DNA of 64,000 nucleotides from Jaenimonas drosophilae (Eukaryota; Euglenozoa; Kinetoplastea; Trypanosomatida; Trypanosomatidae): NCBI GenBank assembly GCA_030849065.1, contig JASAON010001632.1:62001-126000 (forward strand), written 5' to 3'. Both the position numbers and the translations under genes were made by a program. The notes below the pieces were generated by a model. The model saw only the letters and a program-made list of their open reading frames with translations. It searched no databases and had not been told where the DNA came from. Shown here piece by piece: positions 37,035-46,597 of this stretch (position 1 is its first letter; each line of letters begins with the position of its first letter).

Positions 37035-37595
37035 ATGGCTGTGCCGCGAGTTATAATTTTTGATCTGGATGGTACACTTTGGAATCCTGAAATGTACCAA
37101 CTTTGGGGTGGTGGATCTCCCTTCAAAAGAAACCCCAAAGACAACTCAAGCATGATCGACCGGTCCGGAGAATCCGTAAGGCTTATCGGTGAAACTCGTG
37201 AAGTTCTTGAGCAGCTCGCAAATAATGAGAAATGGAGTTCAACGTACCTCGCTATTTCATCGACGTGCGATGAGCCAGCCTGGGCGATGGAGCTGCTTCG
37301 TTTGTTTCAGTTTACTAGAGCGGGAAAGATTGTTGAAATGGGGGCACTATTTGGTAATTTGGTTGAGATTTACAAGTCAAATAAAGCTCAGCAGCACCGG
37401 AAAATTCTTGAGAAGGTTCGCGTCGATGATCCCACGATTGAATTTTCAGACATGCTATTTTTTGATAATCAGCGAGATAACATTCGTAATGTGGAACCAC
37501 TAGGCGTCACGTGCTGCTACTGCGGAGATGGAATGACTCCCGGGACATTTGAAAGGGGGATTGCTCTTTGGCGAAAGAACAGCTCATCACTGTAA
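37035..37595 (+). CDS. MDP1: Magnesium-dependent phosphatase 1 (MDP-1), HAD family
   Basis: Encodes 186 residues from ATG at 37035. MDP-1 is a small HAD phosphatase thought to act on protein tyrosine and on sugars or glycated proteins. Motif I is IIFDLDGTLWNP with both aspartates, motif II is in YLAISSTCDEPAWAMELL (family SRTxEPxWAxELL), the conserved Lys lies in the IYKSNKAQQHRKI stretch, and motif IV is MLFFDNQRDNIRNVEPLGVTC. The last Asp pair of motif IV is DN rather than DD, a modest variation. It lacks any cap domain, as MDP-1 should. First gene of the plus-strand array. Confidence 0.92.
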   Translation: MAVPRVIIFDLDGTLWNPEMYQLWGGGSPFKRNPKDNSSMIDRSGESVRLIGETREVLEQLANNEKWSSTYLAISSTCDEPAWAMELLRLFQFTRAGKIVEMGALFGNLVEIYKSNKAQQHRKILEKVRVDDPTIEFSDMLFFDNQRDNIRNVEPLGVTCCYCGDGMTPGTFERGIALWRKNSSSL

Positions 37596-37689
37596 CGGCC
37601 AAAGGAATTATTTCGCAGACAATCACATGTATTAATTTACCCGAAAGGGTGGGGTTATCGTCTTGCAGTTCACGTTCATAACTGTTACG

Positions 37690-37724
37690 CACTTTCTCTC
37701 CGTCTCCTCTATTGCTTTTTTCAG
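37690..37724 (+). promoter_or_regulatory. Polypyrimidine tract and AG acceptor of the large coiled-coil gene
   Basis: The stretch ACTTTCTCTCCGTCTCCTCT continues into a T-run and ends TCAG at 37723-37724. Spliced-leader addition here would leave a 22-base 5' UTR before ATG 37747 and excludes the in-frame TTG at 37663 as start. Confidence 0.75.
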
Positions 37725-37746
37725 TCTAGTTGACCTGCAGTTGCAG

Positions 37747-40700
37747 ATGGGGTTCACAATTTGGGCTGAAGCCACAGCTCGAGACATCAATGCTCTCCTC
37801 ACACTGCACAAGGTTCATCCCCAAGTGCGTGCGGATGTAAAACGTCGACTGAATGCTCTAGTCGAAAAATCTTACGAGGAACTAGAATCTCTTCAACCAT
37901 GTTACAATGAGTCTCCTGAGAATATTTGTGGCGCTATTGCCGAAGACATTTTCCGACGAACTATTGATGTAGCTATTCCACTGGCACAACTACGTGACGA
38001 AGAACGAAAGTGCTCTGAACTGCAGCAAGAGCTTAGCGACTTGAGACTGAGCGCAAAGAAAGCGAACGACCGCTGCGGTCACACTGAAGCTGTGCTTATT
38101 GACTTGAAGCAAGCTCATGACTACATGCTGCACAGCTATTTCCGTGAGGTGTTAATCCTTCGTCACCGGGTAGATGAACTCCAGCGCCGCGGCTCTGGGG
38201 CTCCTTCTCCACCAACTCGTAGCAAAACACGGGGGTTTCCCCAGTACAGACGCGCAACCGATTCTTCGCGCGATCAAACACAACGACAAACAACTTTTGG
38301 TGATGCAATCCAGATTGCGGAGAAAAGTGATTCGGATGATCGGGCAAATAGTGATGATGCACCATCTTCTCCACGGAAATCTGAAGGCACCAATCACCCT
38401 GATTCGGAAGCACAAATTGTGAACTCACTTGGTCCGTATGCAAAATACTTCCAACAAAATGGAATATCTGATGCAAAGTCTATGCTCCAGTGCATAGCGG
38501 CAAAGTACGAAGAAAGTATTGATGCTATTTTTGACTACGAACGTTACCTTGGTATTCTCAACAAGAGTGCTGGATCTTGGGAAGATCGTTACAATGCAGT
38601 ATGTGAAGAGAATGAGGAACTCTCGCAGCAACTTGAGAAGGAGAGGGCAAAAACTAGAAGTATGCGGTACGCTGACATGGATCGCGATGAGACGATTTCA
38701 TTTCTGGAGAGAAAGCTTGAGGATGCGCGTCTTCTTACGGAAAAGTATCAGCTTTACCTGCACTTGGCAACTGGCCCTGTTCGAGTTCAACTCACAGATC
38801 TTCTCGATGAGATCCGGAATGAAGTTGGGATCATGCGTGCGGAGCATCTTAGGCAAATGTCATTAGTCAAGGACGCCATGGTGGAATTGCAGAACCGTTC
38901 AGAAGCACTGCTTGATTTTTTCCTGACATATGTGCAGGGAGCTGGTGAGATCATTCACAATATCAAGTTGGATGCAGCGGCAAAAACACTAGACGAACTG
39001 AACAGTATTCCAGTGGCATCTACCACAAAAGTGATGAGCTTCTTTGCAATTCAAGATAGCGGACATCGTATGAAGTGGTCCAAGAAAATTGTTGGCGCGC
39101 AGCCAGATTTCAATGAGGATCCGGATGCTTTTTACAGTACGGATGGACTGAGTTTTTGGAGTTATCATCCAATTACTCGAAGCGCTTTCTCAACGTTCAG
39201 TGAACTTCATGACCTTGTTGAGAAGCTCCGCAAACGCAAAGCACACGCAATTTCTCAGGGATCCCTTCTCAAAGGAAAGAAAGCTAGAGATGCCTCGTAT
39301 GATTATGGAGATGACTATCATGTGCCGGCTGGCGTTGATGTACCTGCGACTCGGTCTGGGACTTCGGTTGTTAGCACTGCAGATGCTCCAGCTGGCCTTT
39401 CTTCGGATATCCCTCGTACGGCGGCTGAGCCAACACCTGCTGGCACTACCACAACAACTGATTCGTCGGCATCACGACCTCAATCGAAAAATGCAGTTGC
39501 CAACCGGGCAGATTCCTCCGCTGCAGCAGGAAAAGCTGAGCCGTCTCTCCCAGCGACGCTGCTCAGTGAGAAGGAATCCGTAGATCGCCACCGAACTCCA
39601 AGTGCAGGTCTCGGAAGCTCAACTGCGTCGAAGCAGCTTCCGGCGAGAGATAGCTTGGAACTGTACGCTAGAACGAACAGTTCTAGCAGTAGGCGAGTTG
39701 GTGGCACTCCTTCCACGGCCCTTCGAATTTCCCCAGCTGGAGAATGGAAGCAGAAGAATGTTGACGGCGCAAATGGCATGACTGGATCTGATATCCTCAA
39801 GGAATTGGTTCACCTTCGACTACGTCGAGCGGTTAACAATAAGAGATTAGCTCATTGTAGCAACTGTGTGAACTTAGTGGAGTTGCCAATGAACGCAGAA
39901 TTCCGAGAGAGACTTCAAACTGTTGCAGATACCATCGACAAACGCATTGTGGAGGATAGCGAACGAATCGCTGAGTTATTGGGGCTGCTTCAAAGCCACA
40001 TGGATAAGTTTAACCAGCAGCGTCGTGATGCCATTCAGCAAGCACTAGAAGCAAGAAAGCGAGAGGATGAGGAGAGAAAAGAGGAGGCACGCCGACTTCT
40101 TGAGTGCAAAACAGCAATGGAACAGGCTCGAGCATCGTTCTTCACTCCATATCTGCACTCCCCCACTAAGAAAAAATGTGTATCCTTTGACAACAAAGGT
40201 GACTTACTTGGTGGGTATGTCATATTCAACGGGGAGCTCGTACCAATTAGCTCATTCTTTCTTGAGCGAGCGAAATGGGATACGGAGGAGCCCGATGCAC
40301 CATCCCACCCACAGTATGTTAGAGGTCAAGGTCGTACTCCATATGCTGCGGTGATGGATTACTGCACAGGAGTGCAGTTAGGAATGCCAATGGGAAGCAC
40401 TCGCGGCCCAGTGTATCTGGAGCACGATCCTGAAACTTCCAATTTCTTTGTGGCTGATGAAAAGGGGAAGAATATTCTTCTGGAAGCCTCGAAGAATCAT
40501 GAGGAGCATGAAGCAGTGCGATTACCTCCATCTGAGGGAGTAATGCCGTTGACACAGATTATTGTTCCAGCCCCAATGCCTTTAATTGATCGTCATGCAA
40601 GGAACGCAGATACTCAGATGGCTGCGATGAATGCTCTCATGAGTGACGGCTATTTGTTCTACTACGATCCAGATGCACCCAAGACAGTGGGGACTTGGCA

Positions 40701-41328
40701 GCCAAGATCCTTTCCTGATGTTCTTGAGCCAGTGTACCTGGTGCCTATGTGTAATCCAGTAATACAAGAAGAGACAGCCGACATGCATCCAAAGGAGCAG
40801 CTTTGCGACTCTGATGTTTACACAACTTCCTCAGCACCGATTCCACTATCCTCTGCAACCAATACGCTCATTGGATCCAGTTATTCTTATGGACTGCCGC
40901 CTCGAGTCTGCCGGCCTTACGCTAACGAGCCGATGCTTCAAATCCGAGCACTTGGAGCACCAGGATATGATGCACAGGGGGAGCGGCAGCCACACCCACC
41001 CAGTCACGAGGTCAATACTGAGGGAACTATCGGTGGGTTTTCGTCTGCACTAGCAAGAGCAAAACTTCTGAGGACGGCAAGACTGCTAAAGGAGGAGCAG
41101 GATCAAACTGAAGATCGGGAGAGACGGAAAGAGGACTGGCAACAGCGAATGCAGTACCAGGAGCCAACGAAGAAGGAGAAGTACTTACGCCTGCGACTTC
41201 CCAGGATTGCCTCTAGCTTTCCCGATCCCTCCGAGACTGCCAAGTTGCAGCAAAAACTGTGGCCTCAAAGCTCCAAGAAGAGACTTGACTCACACAGTGA
41301 GCAGAGAGTTGATGGCGCAGAGCCATGA
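37747..41328 (+). CDS. Large coiled-coil protein, unrecognised, possibly cytoskeletal
   Basis: Encodes 1193 residues from ATG at 37747, chosen because a clear pyrimidine tract and AG lie just before it. Residues about 1-130 are helical with charged heptads, and further coiled-coil stretches lie near 290-420 and 700-820 (KREDEERKEEARRLLECK). Residues about 500-690 are Ser/Thr/Ala-rich and probably disordered. The 820-1090 part is different: compact and aromatic-rich, with GYVIFNGELVPISSFF, DYCTGVQLGMPMGS, GPVYLEHDPETSNFFV and YLFYYDPDAP, and may be a folded domain I cannot name. The C-terminal 100 residues are basic. Large kinetoplastid coiled-coil proteins with one folded module are often in the flagellum attachment zone, basal body or cytoskeleton, but nothing here proves this. 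Confidence 0.83.
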   Translation: MGFTIWAEATARDINALLTLHKVHPQVRADVKRRLNALVEKSYEELESLQPCYNESPENICGAIAEDIFRRTIDVAIPLAQLRDEERKCSELQQELSDLRLSAKKANDRCGHTEAVLIDLKQAHDYMLHSYFREVLILRHRVDELQRRGSGAPSPPTRSKTRGFPQYRRATDSSRDQTQRQTTFGDAIQIAEKSDSDDRANSDDAPSSPRKSEGTNHPDSEAQIVNSLGPYAKYFQQNGISDAKSMLQCIAAKYEESIDAIFDYERYLGILNKSAGSWEDRYNAVCEENEELSQQLEKERAKTRSMRYADMDRDETISFLERKLEDARLLTEKYQLYLHLATGPVRVQLTDLLDEIRNEVGIMRAEHLRQMSLVKDAMVELQNRSEALLDFFLTYVQGAGEIIHNIKLDAAAKTLDELNSIPVASTTKVMSFFAIQDSGHRMKWSKKIVGAQPDFNEDPDAFYSTDGLSFWSYHPITRSAFSTFSELHDLVEKLRKRKAHAISQGSLLKGKKARDASYDYGDDYHVPAGVDVPATRSGTSVVSTADAPAGLSSDIPRTAAEPTPAGTTTTTDSSASRPQSKNAVANRADSSAAAGKAEPSLPATLLSEKESVDRHRTPSAGLGSSTASKQLPARDSLELYARTNSSSSRRVGGTPSTALRISPAGEWKQKNVDGANGMTGSDILKELVHLRLRRAVNNKRLAHCSNCVNLVELPMNAEFRERLQTVADTIDKRIVEDSERIAELLGLLQSHMDKFNQQRRDAIQQALEARKREDEERKEEARRLLECKTAMEQARASFFTPYLHSPTKKKCVSFDNKGDLLGGYVIFNGELVPISSFFLERAKWDTEEPDAPSHPQYVRGQGRTPYAAVMDYCTGVQLGMPMGSTRGPVYLEHDPETSNFFVADEKGKNILLEASKNHEEHEAVRLPPSEGVMPLTQIIVPAPMPLIDRHARNADTQMAAMNALMSDGYLFYYDPDAPKTVGTWQPRSFPDVLEPVYLVPMCNPVIQEETADMHPKEQLCDSDVYTTSSAPIPLSSATNTLIGSSYSYGLPPRVCRPYANEPMLQIRALGAPGYDAQGERQPHPPSHEVNTEGTIGGFSSALARAKLLRTARLLKEEQDQTEDRERRKEDWQQRMQYQEPTKKEKYLRLRLPRIASSFPDPSETAKLQQKLWPQSSKKRLDSHSEQRVDGAEP

Positions 41329-41579
41329 TTTCTATTATGTATAAAGCAAGACTGACTGCTGTTTTTGTCATGTATGCCAGACATGCTGCAAAAAAAAAAA
41401 TGATTGATATCTGTTCGCTGAGTGCACCAATGCAGTACCGTTCTTGCTCTGGTTGTTTGTTTTTCCAGAGGTAATATCTGCTTCTCTTTACCCGTCTCTG
41501 GAAGTTGTCCCAGCAATTGTGCCTCTTTGTAGTGCACGCTGAGCGAACAAGAAAGAAACTAAACTATCAAGGCTATAGG

Positions 41580-41852
41580 ATGCTTGCGGGTGGTCCACTG
41601 ACAGTGGAAAAGGCAGAACGGATTTGCTGGTGGTACCTAGTACTTGGATTCTTGGGACTGCCGTGGCTGTGGGGTATGTCATGGATGTACTTTCGCCGCT
41701 ACGCTGGAGAAAGCGATCATATCCGTCGGTACACGGATTACTCACTAAAACTTTCTATTGTGGGGGTCATTGTAATAGTCATTTTGAGCGTTTCGTTGAA
41801 TCAGTGGCTTCCAGATGACAGCTCCTTGTGGATTCTTCCACCCAGTCAATGA
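41580..41852 (+). CDS. PEN2: PEN-2, gamma-secretase subunit
   Basis: Encodes 90 residues from ATG at 41580. PEN-2 is the smallest subunit of the presenilin intramembrane protease and promotes presenilin autocleavage. The family pattern is clear: LTVEKAERICWWYLVLGFLG, LPWLWGMSWMYFRR (family LPFLWxVNIFWFF), then DYSLKLSIVGVIVIVILSV (second membrane segment) and the C-terminal PDDSSLWILPP, which corresponds to the conserved D-Y-L-S-F...P end. Length is close to the human 101 residues. It implies that presenilin, APH-1 and nicastrin genes exist elsewhere in the genome. Upstream in-frame codons from 41505 lack support because the pyrimidine-rich acceptor region (41475-41510) overlaps them. Confidence 0.88.
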   Translation: MLAGGPLTVEKAERICWWYLVLGFLGLPWLWGMSWMYFRRYAGESDHIRRYTDYSLKLSIVGVIVIVILSVSLNQWLPDDSSLWILPPSQ

Positions 41853-42132
41853 TGCCGGCTGCTACACAAATTCGATGAAAGCACAATGAACTCTTGTCTA
41901 ATAAAATTCGAATTGCCCAATTTTCTGAATGAAAAAATCACTTTTTTTAAATTTCTCACGTATGTCATTTCTTTTTAAGCTCTGGTGTCAGTTTCACCAT
42001 TAGTCTATTCTTCGTCAGGAGTCCATAGGTTTCTCAACCCACTGACCCCACATAGAGTTCATACGTTTAGTTCACCGTTGATTCTGTTCCATCGAATCAA
42101 AAAAAAAAAACACTTGTCCTCATCGCTTCACA

Positions 42133-44868
42133 ATGGAGCTACCACCTCGCTCTCATGGAGATGGGGCAGACGCGCGCTACATTGGAGTAGCTGATGGGCA
42201 ACATTTTCGTTATATCTTAGATTGCGCCAGCGCGCTCGACCGTGAGGGGTTTCCTTGTCATGCGGAAGAAGTATCCGCCGATATCTGCGGGACCCCAGAG
42301 CGGAGGAGGAATTCCTGGTGGGATCACTACGATGATGCACTGCATCCATACGGACTCACACCAGTTGTGGATAGGTCCACACCACGGCCCACAGGGTTCC
42401 CTCTGGGATTTGACGTGAACACCCCAACACCATGGCATGGCCCACCCCAAGTTTCCACTGATGGGCAGCGATACTGTCAATCCTTATCACGGAATCTTGG
42501 GCTCCACTCCAATGGACGAGTCATGACATTCGATGTCCCAAATCTTCGGCAACAGAGTCTCTCCCCACAATCTAACCGTTGCTTGAGCGGAAGGTCGAAG
42601 TGCCAGAATGTTTCCTGCCGTGCAGACAGCTGGATTCCTAGCACGCCCGCCAAGCCCCAAGTATCCCGTTCAGACGAGGATGCCCCGCAAGTGGTTTTGC
42701 AGCGCGAACCCATATCCACTCCCGCAGAACATCGCGACGATGAACTCATGTTCCCACCAACAGAACGTAACCTCTTTGGTTGGGACGACGGCGGCCTCAC
42801 TCTGGGACCCTATACCTGTACTCCCCCAGGCACTCCAACAAAACGCACTGGCCAAAGCCGTAATGGAATAGATATCAGTTTTCCAATTGTGTCTCAAACT
42901 GCGGAATCCTGGTCTAATACACCCCCGCGAAAAGCGTATGACACGAGGTCAACCCCGCGAGGAACTTGGGAGCCTTCAGAGGAGCATGCGACCAGAAGCT
43001 CCACTCTCTTCCCTGACGCATGGTGCCACTCCATGACACCGCGAAAAATTCCAGATTCTTGCCTGTGTACCCCTGTCAAGCACGCTGATGCCATGGAGAT
43101 GTCTCAGTCATCAACCACCACTCCACTTCCATGTGAAAGCAGGGACGCACCATTCGGCTCTTCCACGTTGTCTCCAGTCCTTGCCTTGCAGCGTCGAGCG
43201 GCTACAGTATCGAGGAGAACAATTTCGTCCGACAGAACTTTAAATGCCCGACCGCTTATTCTTCGGGAAAACATGAGCGTCCTTCACTGGGGGTGCTTCG
43301 GACTGTTGGTTGCACTTGACAGCGTGGTGTACCTTTGGCAGAGTACCGAATCAATACACACCATGTATTCCGCCAGTGGCACTCGTGCACAAGTGAGTGC
43401 AGTTGCTTCATCGACTTCTCTTGACCACGACACTGACGAGGTGTACATTGCCTTTGCTCTCTCTACTGGTGCCATTACGGTGTATACCTACGCAGTAGTG
43501 GAGAATGACCGCTATGCCGGATCCTCCAGTGAATCACCTATGCTGACACTGCAGGGGGAGAAACAAGTTCGTGTTCGTCGCATTTCTGAGGTTACTCTCG
43601 TACCAGGCGAGAATGAGCCTGTGCAAAGCATTTCAGCTCTTCAGATCGTATCCCACACCCTGTACGCCGGTGGCATGAATGGCAGTTTGCTTGCCTTCGA
43701 CCTTCGGTACATTCTTCCCCCTACAGGCCCGCTGACTGCTGTGTCAACCACGGATGGTGCTAGTAATCCAGTACTCCCTACCGTTCCACCTCTCCGTTGT
43801 CACCACGTGTGGAGGGGGCCAGAGTCCGGCTGGCGACGCTGCAACAATTTACCTGTGACACTAAACACCAGAGGACAACATCGGGGGCAGGCAGCACCAC
43901 CAATGAACTGGTATCGTGTACTTCAGGTCGGCGAGCCTATTTTTCGCGTTGAAGTCAGTCGAGATCGTGATCACATTGCCGTCGGAACGCATCAACGTCT
44001 TCTGATCTTTCACGACCACCAACTTCAACCACACAGCGTAGTAATGTCAGCACCACCGAATCATCAAGAAGCCATCGTTGTGATGACCACCACTGCTCCT
44101 GTTCGCGCCTTCAAATGGCTGAGCCCCTGCTCTTCAGAGAGAGACCTTCCCCACAGTTCGCAAGTGGGTGCCAAGACTCGTGGACCCCATGTTGAGCGAC
44201 GTATGGGCTCAGCCTTGGTCTTTGCTGACAACTCCGTATCTGGAGAGCTGTGCGTCTACTATCTTGGGACGAAGAGCATCGTGTCGCGTTGGCTTGTCGG
44301 GAAAGAGGTGTTTTCGGTCGAGTGTAGTTCTCACTCAATGGAGGTTGTGCTGTGTGTGGATATGGAAGGATCCGGCCCGTCACTGACAGATTATCGAGTC
44401 AACACCACCCACTTTGCGTTTCCACGATCTACAGCTACTTCATCGTCTGGCATTTCCACCGAAGATCCGCCTACAACTCTTCGTGGCCGCGAGCGGCGAG
44501 TGACCCCCTCCTCCGGGAGGATGGATGGAGCCGGCCAGTCATCTCCACACCCGGCACTGTCCACTGCGCGCAAGAGGGAGGGACCACTACTCTTGCTGGA
44601 GTTGGTGAGCTCTGGTGAAAGCCATGTTTGGTCTCCTCATTTTGTTCAGCGGGGAAGCTCTTGCGGCGCACCAGGTGCTGCCATTTATTCCTCTCTCTCC
44701 CCCGACGATCGCGTACTTGCCAGCGCTGGAACTGAGGGCATCGTGCGACTGTGGAATCCGTTTTCACTGCCAATGAAGTGTACCGCAACAAGTCGTCAGT
44801 CATCTGGGATCAAGGAGAGCTGCGATTTACCAGAAGGCTGGTCGGGCCTCGCCGCGCGCCTGCGCTGA
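42133..44868 (+). CDS. Cdc20/Cdh1-like WD40 protein with long insertions
   Basis: Encodes 911 residues. Cdc20/Cdh1 proteins activate the anaphase-promoting complex. Near the N-terminus DARYIGVADGQ (residues 13-23) could be a degenerate C-box (family DR(F/Y)IPxR). After about 360 Ser/Thr/Pro-rich residues the WD domain starts with RPLILRENMSVLHWGCFGLL, VALDSVVYLWQS, which matches the family DDFYLNLVDWS...VAVGLDxxVYLW. Later blades follow Cdc20 order: PIFRVEVSRDRDHIAVGTH, PVRAFKWLSPCS, and the last blade SLSPDDRVLASAGTEGIVRLWNPF. Three loops are much longer than normal. The C-terminus ends AARLR, whereas canonical activators end in Ile-Arg. I think it is a divergent family member; whether it binds the APC/C is open. 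Confidence 0.78.
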   Translation: MELPPRSHGDGADARYIGVADGQHFRYILDCASALDREGFPCHAEEVSADICGTPERRRNSWWDHYDDALHPYGLTPVVDRSTPRPTGFPLGFDVNTPTPWHGPPQVSTDGQRYCQSLSRNLGLHSNGRVMTFDVPNLRQQSLSPQSNRCLSGRSKCQNVSCRADSWIPSTPAKPQVSRSDEDAPQVVLQREPISTPAEHRDDELMFPPTERNLFGWDDGGLTLGPYTCTPPGTPTKRTGQSRNGIDISFPIVSQTAESWSNTPPRKAYDTRSTPRGTWEPSEEHATRSSTLFPDAWCHSMTPRKIPDSCLCTPVKHADAMEMSQSSTTTPLPCESRDAPFGSSTLSPVLALQRRAATVSRRTISSDRTLNARPLILRENMSVLHWGCFGLLVALDSVVYLWQSTESIHTMYSASGTRAQVSAVASSTSLDHDTDEVYIAFALSTGAITVYTYAVVENDRYAGSSSESPMLTLQGEKQVRVRRISEVTLVPGENEPVQSISALQIVSHTLYAGGMNGSLLAFDLRYILPPTGPLTAVSTTDGASNPVLPTVPPLRCHHVWRGPESGWRRCNNLPVTLNTRGQHRGQAAPPMNWYRVLQVGEPIFRVEVSRDRDHIAVGTHQRLLIFHDHQLQPHSVVMSAPPNHQEAIVVMTTTAPVRAFKWLSPCSSERDLPHSSQVGAKTRGPHVERRMGSALVFADNSVSGELCVYYLGTKSIVSRWLVGKEVFSVECSSHSMEVVLCVDMEGSGPSLTDYRVNTTHFAFPRSTATSSSGISTEDPPTTLRGRERRVTPSSGRMDGAGQSSPHPALSTARKREGPLLLLELVSSGESHVWSPHFVQRGSSCGAPGAAIYSSLSPDDRVLASAGTEGIVRLWNPFSLPMKCTATSRQSSGIKESCDLPEGWSGLAARLR

Positions 44869-44978
44869 GATGACGGATTCTGGGTGTTTTCCAGTGACAG
44901 ATGTTGATGGTGGACTCAAATTTTTCTTGTTTCTCTTTCTCATGAACGACAACAACATACAACCAGGGGAGAACAGCG

Positions 44979-45233
44979 ATGTCAGCCTATGCTGGATCGT
45001 GGCGCGTGGGTATGAAGCCCCGTGAGCACAGCTGTACTCTTCCGGATCTCCTTGGAGCTGGTATGCTTGAGCTCCCATTCATTATGTCGTGGATCAACGT
45101 TCCACACAGACATACCTCCTCAGATTTTTTCCCTACTACCACGTCAGTTCAGATGTATTCTGAAGGGCAAACTGCCATATGGCAAAGATGTATCCCCCCA
45201 CTTCTTCCATTGACATGTGCTGTCACGAGGTGA
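44979..45233 (+). CDS. Possible small protein, weakly supported
   Basis: An 84-codon frame beginning MSAYAGSWRVGMKPREH. A pyrimidine-rich tract (44921-44941) followed by ACCAG lies just upstream, as at real starts. No known motif, and the product has no clear secondary-structure pattern. It may be a real short gene in the gap or chance. Confidence 0.25.
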   Translation: MSAYAGSWRVGMKPREHSCTLPDLLGAGMLELPFIMSWINVPHRHTSSDFFPTTTSVQMYSEGQTAIWQRCIPPLLPLTCAVTR

Positions 45234-45695
45234 CAACTGAGAGGACCTTTTTTGCATTTCGTGAGTTTTCACTCACCATCTTTTCACTGACTGGGCAGCT
45301 CTTATAACATAACGCAGACACCAGTGATTGGAAAGATCGCCGATGAGAACATAGTTGTACCCGATTCATAGAAAAATCTGCTTGATTCTGTATCTTAGCA
45401 GTCAACTCTTTTTTTAAAAATTTTCTGGGGCTTGTGCTGACCCTTGTGGCGCTGATATCGTTTGATCATAGAACCAATTCATATTCGGTGATCACAATAG
45501 AAGATATGCCGATGTGCCACCCTCCCCCTTTTTGTTTCGATTTCCTATGTTGACTCTCTGCCATCCGCGAATCTAATCCACGTTGCAGAAGCACAGAAGA
45601 CCTTTTTTTGTTGGTTTGCCTCAGTTTATACCCATTTTTTCATTGGTTCTTCTTCGAGCTCATTTGGTTGACCTCTGAGTTTTGTTGATGCGGGT

Positions 45696-45733
45696 GATGT
45701 AGACCTCGGTCTACGTCTTCTGTTGTTTTTTTT
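45696..45733 (+). other. Stable hairpin followed by a run of eight T
   Basis: Bases 45696-45704 (GATGTAGAC) pair with 45709-45717 (GTCTACGTC), with one G-T wobble, across a CTCG loop. T8 follows at 45726-45733. It resembles an RNA 3' end or terminator-like element, but no associated RNA gene was recognised. Confidence 0.4.
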
Positions 45734-46132
45734 GTGTTCCTTTCTGTTGTTTGCTCCTTATTCAAGGGGTTCCTTCCCGAAGTTATGAGTTGAGGAAGGT
45801 GGAAACAATTCCCGGTGTCATCGCTTGATGCCATCCCCATCCCCCCACCCCCACTGACAGACAGATACATTCGTTATCTGTGAGAGAAAGGAGCTCACCC
45901 TCTGCGGGTTGGCAGTAGCCTCTGTCTCAACCGGAGTTCATCCCTTGAGATGACATTTGTGTTGTACAGACCCACCTGGAAGCGGCTAATTTGCATGTCT
46001 GGTGAGAGAGTTGAACGCCTGCCGCTACCTGACGAATCGAATGAGATGAATCTTTGATTTTTTTCTTTTCTTTTTGTTTTGCCTGTTTGTGACGTTGCGG
46101 GGTGTACCTGTGTATCGATTGTGTCATCTCTG

Positions 46133-46324
46133 ATGACCTCTCTCGCAATGTATGCTGATCGCAGTGGTGAGGCTTGCGTCGAGCTGTTGTACGAACGAGC
46201 ACTTCTTGCAGTCCACAGGCATCAGGTTTTTGCCATCCTGTTCTGCTTTTCTGTATTACTTGTTGTTTTGGCGCATGGTGTGTACGCGGGAGAGCCCAGG
46301 GGACCCTGGATCGTACGTTTCTGA
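46133..46324 (+). CDS. Possible small membrane protein, weakly supported
   Basis: A 63-codon frame from ATG at 46133 with one hydrophobic helix (VFAILFCFSVLLVVLAHGVY). A strong pyrimidine tract (46053-46079) lies upstream, but the first AG after it (46163-46164) falls inside the frame, which argues against use of this ATG. Confidence 0.25.
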   Translation: MTSLAMYADRSGEACVELLYERALLAVHRHQVFAILFCFSVLLVVLAHGVYAGEPRGPWIVRF

Positions 46325-46597
46325 GTTCTCCCAATCATACGGTCAGAGAGGTTTGATGCTGACGTCGCGCTCTCGGGGTTGGCGAACTCACATGGTCTTG
46401 ACTGTGCCGCACATACTGTCTTCCCCTCATATCTTCTACAGAACAAGTACTTTTATACAGTAAAAGTTGCAACCACGGAAGGTTCACTCGTACCGTAGCA
46501 TATTTCCACAACGGTGTGGCGTGTCGTGGAGGCTTGACATTGCGACCATCCATAGAAATCATCTCCTCGTGCAATTGTGCGTGGAAGATCACATAGA

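Larger units (their letters stand above)
44869..46597. other. Gene-poor 1.7 kb gap
   Basis: No well-supported gene, far longer than the 150-600 bases typical here. It is T-rich with several runs (45121-45130, 45409-45415, 45603-45609, 45726-45733, 46053-46079). Two small plus-strand frames are possible but weak: 44979-45233 (84 codons, ATG start, pyrimidine tract upstream) and 46133-46324 (63 codons with one hydrophobic segment). A 9-bp hairpin with T-run sits at 45696-45733. A pyrimidine tract and AG at 46417-46441 probably serve the next gene. I looked for tRNA A and B boxes and found none convincing. Confidence 0.5.

Noticed and set aside
45528..45551. Possible tRNA B box (GTTTCGATTTCC)
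   Set aside because: Departs from the consensus and has no A box or cloverleaf upstream.
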